DNA from: Pseudidiomarina aestuarii
GTDB lineage: Bacteria > Pseudomonadota > Gammaproteobacteria > Enterobacterales > Alteromonadaceae
Assembly (NCBI GenBank): GCA_003030745.1
Contig: PYVG01000020.1
Coordinates: 1 to 24,356, forward strand
Length of the DNA stretch: 24,356 nucleotides
Direction of reading: 5' to 3'
Shown: piece after piece, positions 8,939 through 20,071 of the stretch
How the letters are laid out: each line of letters begins with the position of its first letter
Numbering within the stretch: position 1 is the stretch's first letter
Program-made: the position numbers and the translations under genes
The notes under the pieces: model-generated
Database searches by the model: none
What the model was told of the DNA's origin: nothing
Seen by the model: only the letters and a program-made list of their open reading frames with translations

Positions 8939-8942
8939 CTCC
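8939..8942 (-). promoter_or_regulatory. Ribosome binding site fixing a TTG start
   Basis: GGAG on the minus strand lies 5 bases before the TTG at 8933. No in-frame ATG nearby would keep the conserved first beta strand (KVLFISCVG), so TTG is the likely start of the GT4 gene. Confidence 0.65.
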
Positions 8943-8960
8943 GTATTACAAAATAATTTA

Positions 8961-10241
8961 CTAAGTCTGACGCTCGCTTTTTAGACTACCCCATTTCAAG
9001 AGAATGGCATATAAAAACCAAAGTGTTGGATTTGCTAATGGAAGTTTAACTACAGCACAAAAAATAAAAACAATTAGTGCGAATTGGAAACTTTGCGCGC
9101 CTCTAAATCCTGCACTCTTTCCAATCAAACGCCCTACTACACATACGGCCAACACAAATCCTATAAATCCAAAATCGACAATCCAATTCCCTAATGCCGA
9201 ATAAACATTGGCAGCCCATACAGGGGTTCCATTCCCGAAAATGAAATTCTGAATTAAAAAGTAGGTGTCAGAGATCGTAAATCTGAATAACTCAGAATCA
9301 ATAGAGGACACCTGAAAATTCATAGGGGCAGAAGCTATCGTTGAAAGTGAGTATACAACACCACTCAATTTTATAATTGCACCGTAATCATTACTAAGGG
9401 CTCTACTACCTTCATTTACAATAGCAAGAACTGCCGATGCTCCTCTAACAGGAATTCCTAACTCTATCAGGTGGGAGAGCACTTCATCTGAAAACTGAAC
9501 AAGGAGTATAATACTAAGCACAGAAGGGACGAAAAATTTAGCCATATTCCACGCACTACTTTTATACCTTAACCATTCTACCGAAAATAGTAGACTAAAG
9601 ATAAAAGATAATAACACTATCGAGAACATTACAAAGAACTGGCCCGAAAATGACATCAAACTAATTACGGATATTAAAAATAGTCTTTTTAGAGTTAGCG
9701 CCCCAATACTTAGGTAAACACATAGATACAAAGCCATTTGTTCCGATATCCGTGATGGTTCCGGGTAAAACGAAGTAAAACCACGTGCTGATAAATCAGA
9801 ATCAAATATAGCACGAGAAACAAAAAGCTGGATAACTTCAGTCAATCCAAGAAAATTTATAAAAAAGCCAAAACATGTGATAACTAATATAACATCTAAA
9901 GTTTTCTTTATTTTCTCAAATGAAATTCTCATCAATAATATTAGTGACGCTGAAACAATTAAAAAAGGGGTTGAATAAGCAGCAATCACTCTAACAATTT
10001 TTATAAATCCCAACTCAACCTGATAAACATCAAATAGATATAATAAAATTGAAACAGTTGCCAGAATAATCGGAATGAATAATATTAAACCAATCGAACT
10101 CAGCTTGAAATTCGATTTAATAAGCTCGAGACTGACTATAATCGCAGCTAGAATTATAGCTATAGGCTGCACATCAGATGGAAGGTACCCTATACCTATA
10201 TATGGCATTAATGTAAAGAAAAGAAAGGCGCTGTATATCAT
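8961..10241 (-). CDS. wzy: Wzy-type O-antigen/capsule polymerase (polytopic membrane protein)
   Basis: This 426-residue integral membrane protein probably joins lipid-linked repeat units at the periplasmic face of the inner membrane. Hydrophobic segments run almost the whole length, at least ten, including about 3-20, 26-42, 48-70, 92-106, 116-135 and several after 180. A soluble stretch rich in polar residues (about 255-330) resembles the large periplasmic loop of Wzy proteins. The segment GFTSFYPEPSR at 154-164 is the kind of EPS-containing loop common in Wzy/O-antigen polymerases. The call rests on topology, this motif and position between the GT4 and the acetyltransferase, since Wzy proteins share little sequence. 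The gene is AT-rich. An O-antigen ligase (WaaL type) is the alternative, but less likely inside a locus with wzx, wza and wzc. Confidence 0.85.
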   Translation of the reverse strand: MIYSAFLFFTLMPYIGIGYLPSDVQPIAIILAAIIVSLELIKSNFKLSSIGLILFIPIILATVSILLYLFDVYQVELGFIKIVRVIAAYSTPFLIVSASLILLMRISFEKIKKTLDVILVITCFGFFINFLGLTEVIQLFVSRAIFDSDLSARGFTSFYPEPSRISEQMALYLCVYLSIGALTLKRLFLISVISLMSFSGQFFVMFSIVLLSFIFSLLFSVEWLRYKSSAWNMAKFFVPSVLSIILLVQFSDEVLSHLIELGIPVRGASAVLAIVNEGSRALSNDYGAIIKLSGVVYSLSTIASAPMNFQVSSIDSELFRFTISDTYFLIQNFIFGNGTPVWAANVYSALGNWIVDFGFIGFVLAVCVVGRLIGKSAGFRGAQSFQFALIVFIFCAVVKLPLANPTLWFLYAILLKWGSLKSERQT

Positions 10242-10242
10242 A

Positions 10243-10791
10243 CTAGAATCGCTTAATAATTTTAGCTGGAACTCCTGCTATAATTATCCTTGATTCCGTA
10301 AAACTTTTAGTGACCACAGTTCCAGCTGCAACCACTGTATTGTCGGCTAAATTAACACCTTTTAAAATCATAGAATTCATGCCGATCCAACAATTCTCTC
10401 CAATAACAATATTGGCGCCTGTACTACTTGAGTTAAGATCATCTAGCGAGTGGTCCGCAGTAATAAAACCACAATTTGGGGCTACAAAAGTTCCTTTCCC
10501 CAAAATTATTTGAGCGTGATAGTTCTGATAATAGCAACCAAATGATTGGAAGTTGTTTATATCATCTTGATGAAATATCAAGTTTTGTGGAACTGCAATA
10601 CGAACAGATGCATGAGCAGGCCAGGGAGTTGGCTTTTCATACCTAAGAATATTTCTCCAAAAAATTGATTTATAAGCCCAAATATAGCCATTAACATTCT
10701 GGAAATGTCTCGATCTTAGTACCCATCTAGAATAAAACAATAGTAGTATTGGATGGCCGATCATAAGAATTAAATAAATTATTTTTTTCAT
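10243..10791 (-). CDS. Hexapeptide-repeat (left-handed beta-helix) O-acetyltransferase
   Basis: This 182-residue protein resembles the CysE/LacA/WcaF/NodL acetyltransferases and probably O-acetylates a sugar of the repeat unit with acetyl-CoA. Residues 1-22 are hydrophobic, suggesting membrane association. From about 95 to 165 the protein shows hexapeptide turns (GKGTFVAPN, ANIVIGENCWIGMNSMI, ADNTVVAAGTVV), ending in IAGVPAKIIKRF (171-182), the usual acetyl-CoA-binding tail. H114 in TADHSLDD (111-118) is in the position of the catalytic histidine. AGGTA lies 5 bases before the ATG and overlaps the end of wzx. It differs from the WbpD N-acetyltransferase at 13175-13762. Acceptor and position of acetylation are unknown. 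Confidence 0.88.
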   Translation of the reverse strand: MKKIIYLILMIGHPILLLFYSRWVLRSRHFQNVNGYIWAYKSIFWRNILRYEKPTPWPAHASVRIAVPQNLIFHQDDINNFQSFGCYYQNYHAQIILGKGTFVAPNCGFITADHSLDDLNSSSTGANIVIGENCWIGMNSMILKGVNLADNTVVAAGTVVTKSFTESRIIIAGVPAKIIKRF

Positions 10792-10792
10792 T

Positions 10793-12076
10793 TTACCTAT
10801 AAACTTGAAAGAGAATAAGAAAAACAGAGCAGACTAAAACTATTATTTTTTTATCAAAATCTATAGTTCTCATAAACACATAAAAACACAACAAATAGAA
10901 GAAAAAACTAAATATCGATAAAGCGAATACATACTCGACATCTAAATTAAAATAACTAATAAGAAACAGCGGAATAATTCTCGCTAGGAAACCAAAAATT
11001 GTGAGTGCTAAAAGCTGGCGCTGTTTACCTTGAATATGCATAATCATTGAAAAGGGAGACGATACCAATTGAACTGCATACCAAAAAACAAAAAGCTCTA
11101 TAATCTCTGCGACACGATTCCATTCACTACCTAGCATTAGATCTATCATCAAACCTGAGTATGAACTGAACAATAGGATCATTAAAATTGAAGCAAACAG
11201 CAAAGGAATTAAAAACTTGATTGAAAAACTTTGCAAGGTTCCCGCTTGAATATGTTCTCGTGCTGATGAGTAAAACACTTGTCCAACAGCACCGCTAATG
11301 AGACTAACTGGCGTACCAAGTAGCTTCATTGCCAAAAGTATGAATCCGATCTCGCTTCCACCTGCGAGAAATCCAATTATAATAATTGGAAGTTGTGTCC
11401 CAAGAGAATTTACCAATGAATCAAACGTGGAGTATTTAGGAAAATCCTTGTACTTTTTGGCGGTCTTTAATAATTTTAAATTATCATATATAACTAATAA
11501 CTCAGGATGAACTTGATGCTTTTTAACTAAAAGATAAATAACTCCAGCACCAACGAAAACAGAGTGGCCTATTATAAGAAACTCAGCATGTGCTCCGAAT
11601 ATTAGCGCTAAAACAACCTGAACTATTACAGCAATAATTGCTTGAGATACTTTTACATTTGATATTAAACCAAACTCTTTGTTTCGAATACAGTAATATT
11701 GAAATATATTAAATAGTCCACCAAAGAGGATTCCTAATGGAAGGACAAATAGTGAACTAGAAATCACATGTAGCTTAGTACCGTGTGTCATTAATATAAT
11801 AATCACTATTAAACTTATTAAAGACATAAGTGAGGTGATTATTATGGACAGTTTTAATAGTTCATCGGAATCGTTTGAGTTATCTGGTATAGGAATTGCC
11901 ACATCATAGCGCAATGATGAAATTACAATGATGGGAGCTAATGCTGCAACATAAAATGCAAGTATCGAAAAATCTTCTGGTGTATAAAGTCGAGTTAAGA
12001 ATGGTAATGCACAGAGCATTATCAGCTGCGACAGTACGCTACCTGAGATTATTTTGAGGAGCGCTAAGCGAATCAA
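10793..12076 (-). CDS. wzx: Wzx flippase (polysaccharide-exporter family, MOP superfamily)
   Basis: This 427-residue membrane protein should flip the finished undecaprenyl-linked repeat unit across the inner membrane. It shows the family's N-terminal pattern: a first helix with SGSVLSQLIMLCALPFLTRLYTPEDF (11-36), where LTRLYTPEDF is a well-conserved Wzx/PST cue. About 12 hydrophobic segments follow, separated by short loops. The frame starts at TTG (12076), two bases after the stop of the aminotransferase gene, with only a weak AGG upstream; the next ATG would remove half of the first helix, so TTG is preferred. Very low GC matches wzy and the acetyltransferase. The flippase family is clear; the substrate follows from the locus. 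Confidence 0.9.
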   Translation of the reverse strand: MIRLALLKIISGSVLSQLIMLCALPFLTRLYTPEDFSILAFYVAALAPIIVISSLRYDVAIPIPDNSNDSDELLKLSIIITSLMSLISLIVIIILMTHGTKLHVISSSLFVLPLGILFGGLFNIFQYYCIRNKEFGLISNVKVSQAIIAVIVQVVLALIFGAHAEFLIIGHSVFVGAGVIYLLVKKHQVHPELLVIYDNLKLLKTAKKYKDFPKYSTFDSLVNSLGTQLPIIIIGFLAGGSEIGFILLAMKLLGTPVSLISGAVGQVFYSSAREHIQAGTLQSFSIKFLIPLLFASILMILLFSSYSGLMIDLMLGSEWNRVAEIIELFVFWYAVQLVSSPFSMIMHIQGKQRQLLALTIFGFLARIIPLFLISYFNLDVEYVFALSIFSFFFYLLCFYVFMRTIDFDKKIIVLVCSVFLILFQVYR

Positions 12077-12077
12077 A

Positions 12078-13169
12078 TCAATCGCCTATGGTATACTTTA
12101 TTACATTTACTACTTGTTCTATCTCTTTGTGTGTCAAATAGGGACTTATTGGTAAACTTAGCACTTCTCGACTAGCAAATTCTGAATTTTTCAGTACTAA
12201 CGATTCTTTGTATGCCTCTTGTTTATATACTGGGTTCGGGTAGTGTATTATTGACGGTATATTCTCAGCTTTTAAATTAGCTACAATTTTTTCCCGTAAT
12301 GTCGAAGATATAGTGTATTGCGCCCACGCAGATTTATTCAATGAATCTACTTTTGGAGTTCTTATATATTTCAATCCGGCTAATTTCTGATTGTACAATT
12401 CAGCAATTTGATTACGTTCATAGATTTCACTGTCCAGTATACTTAGTTTTTCTATCAAAATTGAAGCTTGAATAGAATCTAATCTACTATTTACCCCTAT
12501 AACTTTATGTACATACTTTTTAATTTGTCCATGCCTAGCTATCATACGACATTTATTCGACAACTCCTCACATGAGGTAAATATTGCTCCTCCATCACCG
12601 TAACATCCAAGTGGCTTGGTGGGGAAAAAGCTTGTACACGCTAAGGTACTTAAGTTGCATGATTTTTTATCCTTGTAGCTTGCACCGAAGCTTTGTGCCG
12701 CATCTTCAATCACCGTAATATTGTGTTTTTTAGCGATTACGTTTATTAAATCAAAGTCAGCGCATTGTCCATATAGACTTACTGGAATGATAGCTTTAGT
12801 TCTTGGAGTTATTGCGGCTTCGATTAGATTCGGATCGAGATTGTATGTCGTTTGATCAATATCCACGTACACTGGTTTTGCACCTAATAGAGCAATCGTC
12901 TCAGCAGTCGCAATATAGCTGAATCCCGGTGTAATGACTTCATCCCCAGGTCCTATACCTAATGCCATTTGAGCGATTTGAAGTGCATCAGTTCCGTTTG
13001 CTACTGTAATGCAGTATTTGGCTCCAGTATAGGTCGCGAGCTTTTCTTCTAACTCGTCAACTTCTGGTCCCAAAATGTACTGCCCGTGAGCCAATACTTT
13101 GGCTATGGCAGCGTCAATCTTCTCTTTAATTCGGGCTTGTTGTGCTGCCAAATCTATAAACTGCATCAT
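12078..13169 (-). CDS. wbpE: UDP-3-keto-GlcNAcA 3-aminotransferase (WbpE, DegT/DnrJ/EryC1 family)
   Basis: This PLP-dependent enzyme should move an amino group from L-glutamate to C3 of UDP-3-keto-GlcNAcA, giving UDP-GlcNAc(3NH2)A. The 363-residue protein has the DegT/DnrJ layout: GQYILGPEV at 29-37, ANGTDAL at 57-63 for the cofactor phosphate, EDAAQSFGA at 155-163 for the PLP ring, and TSFFPTKPLGCYGDGGA at 179-195 with K185 as the Schiff-base lysine, the same number reported for P. aeruginosa WbpE. The wbpA-B-D genes directly upstream in the same order of transcription make the WbpE assignment stronger than for an isolated DegT protein. In Pseudomonas, WbpB and WbpE work as a coupled pair, WbpE supplying 2-oxoglutarate to recycle NADH on WbpB. 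Confidence 0.93.
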   Translation of the reverse strand: MMQFIDLAAQQARIKEKIDAAIAKVLAHGQYILGPEVDELEEKLATYTGAKYCITVANGTDALQIAQMALGIGPGDEVITPGFSYIATAETIALLGAKPVYVDIDQTTYNLDPNLIEAAITPRTKAIIPVSLYGQCADFDLINVIAKKHNITVIEDAAQSFGASYKDKKSCNLSTLACTSFFPTKPLGCYGDGGAIFTSCEELSNKCRMIARHGQIKKYVHKVIGVNSRLDSIQASILIEKLSILDSEIYERNQIAELYNQKLAGLKYIRTPKVDSLNKSAWAQYTISSTLREKIVANLKAENIPSIIHYPNPVYKQEAYKESLVLKNSEFASREVLSLPISPYLTHKEIEQVVNVIKYTIGD

Positions 13170-13174
13170 AAAGG

Positions 13175-13762
13175 TTATGATCCTGCGACTAGTTTTGTAA
13201 GTTGATTACCGTTCAAAATATATCGAGTACCGGTGTGTTCACAGACTGCTTCACCTTCGCCACTGACAGGTAAGGTTAATTGCTCACCAAATTCACTCAT
13301 CCAACCACGCTGCTTAGCAGGAACGCCAAGCATTAATGCGTAAGCGGGTACATCACGATTAATAACGGCACCCGCACCGATAAATGAGAATTCACCGATG
13401 GTGACTCCGCACACAATGGTACAGTTTGCGCCTAATGTTGCGCCCTTCTTAACGTGAGTATCTAAGTACTGATCTTTTCGTTCGATTAAAGAACGGGGAT
13501 TATAGACATTCGTGAATACCATGCTTGGACCACAAAATACGCCTTCGTCTAGATATACATTGTCATACACCGACACGTTGTTCTGCACTTTGCAGTAATC
13601 ACCAATAACGACTTTGTTGCCCACAAATACGTTCTGCCCAAGGGAGACTCCTTTCCCGACTTTTGCTCCGCCACAGACGTGTACGAAGTGCCAAACTCGG
13701 CTGCCTTCACCGATTTCAGCTCCTTCATCGACAATCGCTGATTCGTGTTTGTAGTAGCTCAT
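13175..13762 (-). CDS. wbpD: UDP-GlcNAc(3NH2)A 3-N-acetyltransferase (WbpD)
   Basis: This acetyl-CoA-dependent enzyme should N-acetylate the 3-amino group to give UDP-GlcNAc(3NAc)A. The 195-residue protein is a left-handed beta-helix with many hexapeptide turns ([19 protein letters not shown] at 11-29, [15 protein letters not shown] at 41-55, [19 protein letters not shown] at 105-123). It has the WbpD-like hairpin segment [17 protein letters not shown] (83-99) with N85 and the acetyl-CoA loop [22 protein letters not shown] (129-150, abbreviated by position). A short tail with [15 protein letters not shown] (171-185) forms a small C-terminal unit seen in this family. It sits between wbpB and wbpE with 1- and 5-base gaps, so the pathway context is firm. 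Confidence 0.93.
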   Translation of the reverse strand: MSYYKHESAIVDEGAEIGEGSRVWHFVHVCGGAKVGKGVSLGQNVFVGNKVVIGDYCKVQNNVSVYDNVYLDEGVFCGPSMVFTNVYNPRSLIERKDQYLDTHVKKGATLGANCTIVCGVTIGEFSFIGAGAVINRDVPAYALMLGVPAKQRGWMSEFGEQLTLPVSGEGEAVCEHTGTRYILNGNQLTKLVAGS

Positions 13763-13763
13763 G

Positions 13764-16021
<2,258 letters not shown>

Positions 16022-16089
16022 TTATTAAGTCCATAGAAAGGGATTTTGACTTCAAGAAGTGACTAATTTTTAGTTAGAACGTGGCAGCC

Positions 16090-18300
16090 TTAACTCTTGT
16101 AGGAATATCCGTAATGGTAGCCATAACCATAGCCATAATAAGCACTGGCTTTTCTCTCGACGCTATTAAGGATCACACCCTTCACTTCTACGCCGTTTTG
16201 ATTAAAGCGTTTTACGGTTTGAACCATTTCTTTAGTCGGTGTCATGCCGAAACGCGCCACCAGTAAGGTCGTTCCAGCATACCGGCCCACAATTGATGCG
16301 TCAGTAACTGCAAGTACCGGCGGGGTATCGATAAGAACATAATCAAAGTCGTTTGATGCTGCCTCAAGCAATTCTGTCATGCGTGGATGCATCAGTAGCT
16401 CGGAAGGATTCGGTGCCGCGGTACCGCGAGGCATAAACTGCATATTCTCAATGGGCGACGGAACAATGATGTCCTGATAGTTGACAATACCGATTTTTTT
16501 GTTGCCTTGATCGCGCGCAGCCAACAAATCCGACAATCCATAGTCGTTCTTGGAGTTCATCATATTATGCAGATACCCTCGTCGAATATCACCATCTATC
16601 ATTAGAACTTTTTGCCCACTCTGCGCTAACACTGCAGCTAAGTTTGCCGTCACAAATGATTTACCTACTCCGGGGCTTGGACCCGATATCATAATGACGT
16701 TATTGCGCGCTTCCAGCATCGCGAAATGCAAGCTCGTACGGAGTCCTCGTAGTGCTTCAATCGCTAGGTCAGTTGGATCATCTTTTGCTAACAACGGTGC
16801 TGTGAGTGACTCCCCGCCACGACTACGTCGGGCTAGTCTTGCGAGCTTCTCATTCATTTGCTCTTGAACTTCCGAAAGAGGCACCGAAGCATAGACGTTG
16901 ATACCTTCTTCCTCCAGCTGCTCGGCACGCTCAATACCTTTGTGAAGCGCGGAGCGAACCAAAACAAATCCCACGGCGGCAATACCGCCTAAGATGATTG
17001 AAACTACTACAATAAGTGCTCGCTTCGGCGCTACAGCTTCTGGCTTGCTTGCCGCTTGGTCGAGTATGCGAACATTACCAACAGTCCCTGCTTTCAAAAC
17101 GTTCAATTCCTGCATTCTATTCAGTAGTGCCAAGTATATTTCTTGGTTGACTTCCACATCGCGTGCATAGCGCAGCACTTGTTGCTGAGTTTCCGGTAAT
17201 TGCTGTACTTGGGAGCTTAAGCGCTCTAGATCTGCTTCTAAGTTTTCTTTTTGCTCAATCAGCGCTTGATAAGTCGGGTGATTACGCGTGTAAAGTCGGC
17301 TTAATTCTGCTTCTTTAAGCGATAACTCATTCAATCGGCGTTCAATTTCAACCACCTGATCTAATAAGCCTTTGGTCTCAATACTTAAATCAACTGACTG
17401 GCTTTGTAGACGGAATTTATTGAGTTGCTCTTCTGCATCATTCAGATTGTCTTTAATGGTTGGGATTTGTCGCTGCAAAAACTCTAGGCTGTTTTCTGCC
17501 TCTGCTGCATTCCGACGAATGTTCTGCAACAGATATTCGTTGGCAATGGCGTCGAGTACGCGCACAGCCTTTTGTTTATCCGGGTTTTGAATGGTTGCGT
17601 TGAGAATCCCGGTTTGGCGACCGCGTTCACTCACCGCTAGCTTTTGTTGCCAGAAGTTCACGGCTGCTAAATGGCTCAACTTAGTCACTTTAAAATGGTC
17701 GGTATTCGGATTCTGAACGGCAGACACATGCAACATCCACTCGCCACTCTCGGCTGGCGTACCTACAACGCCATCCAATACCCGATCACCATCGTCGTTA
17801 TATAACGCGAAGTTGTTATCCACAAACTCTAAATGAAGTTCTTTGCCCACTTGGTTTGGTGGCACTTGCAACATTTCGACTTGCACGGCGTCTTTTTCTC
17901 CACTACGGCGCGCTAAGTAGTTACCAATGACCGGCAAATAGTCTGGTTCGATAACATTGGTGAGTTTGAGTTGGTCTACCACAGCACCGACCACCATGCG
18001 TGACTTCATAATTTCGATTTCGGTGGCGGCTTCACTTTCGGTAGCAAAGAGTTCGGACATTTCACCAATGGCGGGTAAGCCGCTAGATTTCTTTTCAACC
18101 TGCAACAAGGCATCGGCTTGGTAGATTGGCGTTGCCAATAGCGCATAGGCGACACCGAATACCATAAACACGGCTGTGGTGATGATGATAAACCAACGAT
18201 GGTCTATCAATAAGCCAAGCAAACGCGCTAAATCAATTTCATCATCGTCACTTTTTTGACTATGAGCGGGTGCCGTGGGTTGGGTTTGGTTTTGTTGCAT
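16090..18300 (-). CDS. wzc: Wzc/Etk-type polysaccharide co-polymerase and BY tyrosine kinase
   Basis: This inner-membrane protein controls chain length and export through cycles of autophosphorylation. In order: a short cytoplasmic start, TM1 (about 36-56), a periplasmic Wzz domain with long coiled coil (about 260-400), TM2 (about 428-448), then the kinase. Kinase motifs are EALRGLR at 515-521 (the EX2RX2R oligomerisation site), Walker A GPSPGVGKS at 540-548, Walker A' VLMIDGDIRRG at 565-575 and Walker B VLIDTPP at 655-661. The tail, 721-734, has eight tyrosines in an almost perfect Tyr-Gly alternation, the cluster that is phosphorylated in Wzc. At 736 residues it is slightly longer than E. 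coli Wzc/Etk. Wzb and Wza are encoded immediately upstream, as in group 1 and group 4 capsule loci. Full length and apparently intact. Confidence 0.95.
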   Translation of the reverse strand: MQQNQTQPTAPAHSQKSDDDEIDLARLLGLLIDHRWFIIITTAVFMVFGVAYALLATPIYQADALLQVEKKSSGLPAIGEMSELFATESEAATEIEIMKSRMVVGAVVDQLKLTNVIEPDYLPVIGNYLARRSGEKDAVQVEMLQVPPNQVGKELHLEFVDNNFALYNDDGDRVLDGVVGTPAESGEWMLHVSAVQNPNTDHFKVTKLSHLAAVNFWQQKLAVSERGRQTGILNATIQNPDKQKAVRVLDAIANEYLLQNIRRNAAEAENSLEFLQRQIPTIKDNLNDAEEQLNKFRLQSQSVDLSIETKGLLDQVVEIERRLNELSLKEAELSRLYTRNHPTYQALIEQKENLEADLERLSSQVQQLPETQQQVLRYARDVEVNQEIYLALLNRMQELNVLKAGTVGNVRILDQAASKPEAVAPKRALIVVVSIILGGIAAVGFVLVRSALHKGIERAEQLEEEGINVYASVPLSEVQEQMNEKLARLARRSRGGESLTAPLLAKDDPTDLAIEALRGLRTSLHFAMLEARNNVIMISGPSPGVGKSFVTANLAAVLAQSGQKVLMIDGDIRRGYLHNMMNSKNDYGLSDLLAARDQGNKKIGIVNYQDIIVPSPIENMQFMPRGTAAPNPSELLMHPRMTELLEAASNDFDYVLIDTPPVLAVTDASIVGRYAGTTLLVARFGMTPTKEMVQTVKRFNQNGVEVKGVILNSVERKASAYYGYGYGYHYGYSYKS

Positions 18301-18328
18301 GTGTGAACTACCTACTGATTAGAATTTT

Positions 18329-18778
18329 TTAAAGCTTCTTTGCCCACGCTTGGCAGGCCTGATCGATGAGTTGATACACATGTTGGTATACCTCATCGCT
18401 TTTTTTATAAGGGTCGGGAATATCTTTGCCGCCGGGCTGTAACCACTGCCCCAGCAGCATGGTTTTGGCGTGTGCTTCAGGGTAACGCTTGGCAATATGG
18501 TTCCGCTGCTCGTTTTCCATCACCAAAATCAAATCGTAATGGCCAATCAGTTCACGCGTAAGTTGCTGCGCCTCATGAGTCGGGCATACCAGTCCATTTT
18601 GTTCAGCTACCGCACGCGCCGTGGCATCCATGTCCCAGCCTTTACCATCACTGTGCTTCATGGCATGCAGCCCGGCTGAAGCAATAGTTTTGCTGGGGAG
18701 CAATTGCTTGAGTGCAAATTCACCGGTGGGTGAGCGGCAGATGTTACCGAGGCAGACGACGAGTATTTTATTAAACAT
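18329..18778 (-). CDS. wzb: Low-molecular-weight protein tyrosine phosphatase (Wzb/Etp)
   Basis: This cytosolic phosphatase should remove phosphate from the tyrosine tail of the Wzc kinase encoded 28 bases downstream, allowing the phosphorylation cycle that capsule export needs. The 149-residue length is standard. The P-loop CLGNICRS runs from Cys9 to Ser16 (C-X5-R with Cys9 nucleophile and Arg15), and the general acid Asp122 is in DPY at 122-124. No Shine-Dalgarno stands out before the ATG. Upstream, a 123-base spacer separates it from wza and contains a palindromic repeat, so wzb may get a reduced share of transcripts. The gene order wza-wzb-wzc is conserved. Confidence 0.95.
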   Translation of the reverse strand: MFNKILVVCLGNICRSPTGEFALKQLLPSKTIASAGLHAMKHSDGKGWDMDATARAVAEQNGLVCPTHEAQQLTRELIGHYDLILVMENEQRNHIAKRYPEAHAKTMLLGQWLQPGGKDIPDPYKKSDEVYQHVYQLIDQACQAWAKKL

Positions 18779-18827
18779 TGGCAGACTTTTAGGCCTGTTG
18801 CTACTTGGGTAGATGAGAACGCTAGTG

Positions 18828-18890
18828 GCTACTAGTTACTAGATATTAACAAAACTGCTTTTTCTAGTAACGAGTAACCAGTAGCTATTG
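18828..18890. repeat. REP-like palindromic repeat, copy 1 (wza-wzb spacer)
   Basis: Two inverted arms, 18828-18843 and 18863-18885, are made of overlapping TAGTTACT/AGTAACTA words around a ~19-base loop; the right arm has one extra ~7-base unit. Its first 21 bases (18828-18848) are identical to the reverse complement of 20165-20185, and its right arm is similar to the reverse complement of 20072-20100. It is therefore a second, shorter copy of the same element in the opposite orientation. It lies in the 123-base gap between wza and wzb and would form a hairpin in the mRNA. No U-tract follows, so it is not a standard terminator. Confidence 0.75.
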
Positions 18891-18901
18891 TCGCTCTTTG
18901 A

Positions 18902-20050
18902 TTAGTTACGCACGTCATCTTGGAAGCGGCCTAGGCTGTATAGGCCTGTGATAGACGGCAGTAACTGGCTGATGACTCGGTTCCAGCGGGCTACTGGTGC
19001 TGCGGTTACGTATACTACGTCACGTGGTTGCATCACGAATTGTTCGGCTAGCACTAGCGCAATCGCGTTTTTGGCGTTGAGTTGGTATACATCCGCTACG
19101 CGGCCTGAGTCTGAGTCGGCTTGGCGGATGACGAAGATGCCTGATGCATCAGCCGTTGATTCAAACATGCCGCCAGCATCCGCTAAAGCTTCGGCTAGGG
19201 TCATGCCGCTGCGGCCCATCATGTAGCTCTTCGGTTGGCGTACTTCACCCAACACGAATACTTTGTTGGCGTCGTTGCGCGGAATATGCAGCACATCGTT
19301 CTTCTGCAGAATCACGTTCTGACCGGTGTTACCGTTTTGATACAACTCGCTCAAGTTATACGACACTTCTTGGTCGCCACGGGTCAGCGTCACATTGGAT
19401 AAATCGGCTTCAGGGTTTGCACCACCTGCCATGTTCACAGCTTCAATGAGTGTCATGGGTACGTTAGTAACGGGCAGTACGCCTGGTTCCATCACTTCAC
19501 CAGTTACATAGACGCGCTGGCTGCGGAAAGCAGCTACAGTGACGTCTACTTGCGGACTTTCGATGTATTCAGCGAGCTTCTCAGCAATTTCATCACGTAC
19601 TTGCGTGACTTTTTTGCCCTCTACGTCAATTCGGCCGATGTAAGGATAAAAAATAGTGCCGTCATTGTGAACCCAGTTACCGGCTTCTTGCGCACTTCGC
19701 ATGGAGCCAGCTGGAATGGTTAGCTCTGGGTGATTCCAAACGGTGATGTTCAGAATGTCACCACGACCAATCAAGTAGTCATAACCATTGCGCGCAGCTT
19801 CCAGCGCACTGTTGGTTTTTGGTGACGGCTGCATGGCATCAAGCTCTGCAATCAGCATTGGCGAGATAGAGTAAGTGTTTACCAACTTACTCAGCTCAGC
19901 TTCACTGAACTCTTGGTTCTGCTGCGTACGAGAGTCTTCGCCAAACAAAGCACCGCTGCTCTGATCGGGGATATGGCCGCCGGGAGAAAGACTGCACGCG
20001 CTGAGTGTTAGCGCTAAGGTGGACAATAAGAGAGATGACTTGATGTTCAT
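18902..20050 (-). CDS. wza: Outer-membrane polysaccharide export lipoprotein (Wza/GfcE)
   Basis: This protein should form the octameric outer-membrane channel through which the polymer leaves the cell. The 382 residues compare with 379 in E. coli Wza. A lipoprotein signal ends in the lipobox LSAC with Cys19. The polysaccharide-export (PES) domain spans about 85-170 (YLIGRGDILNITVW), and two SLBB-like domains follow (from about 173, VYVTGEVMEPGVLPV, and about 265, VFVLGEVRQPKSYMM). The C-terminal 30 residues, with WNRVISQLLPSITGLYSLG, fit the amphipathic helix that crosses the outer membrane. The ATG has AAGGA 6 bases upstream. The gene is bordered on both sides by related palindromic repeats. 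Confidence 0.95.
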   Translation of the reverse strand: MNIKSSLLLSTLALTLSACSLSPGGHIPDQSSGALFGEDSRTQQNQEFSEAELSKLVNTYSISPMLIAELDAMQPSPKTNSALEAARNGYDYLIGRGDILNITVWNHPELTIPAGSMRSAQEAGNWVHNDGTIFYPYIGRIDVEGKKVTQVRDEIAEKLAEYIESPQVDVTVAAFRSQRVYVTGEVMEPGVLPVTNVPMTLIEAVNMAGGANPEADLSNVTLTRGDQEVSYNLSELYQNGNTGQNVILQKNDVLHIPRNDANKVFVLGEVRQPKSYMMGRSGMTLAEALADAGGMFESTADASGIFVIRQADSDSGRVADVYQLNAKNAIALVLAEQFVMQPRDVVYVTAAPVARWNRVISQLLPSITGLYSLGRFQDDVRN

Positions 20051-20071
20051 GGTCGTTCCTTTTTTCGTAAC

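Noticed and set aside
16022..16089. Possible promoter or terminator between wzc and wbpA
   Set aside because: Only very short inverted words (ACTTC/GAAGT, CTAA/TTAG) are present, with no GC-rich stem, T run or convincing -35/-10 pair.
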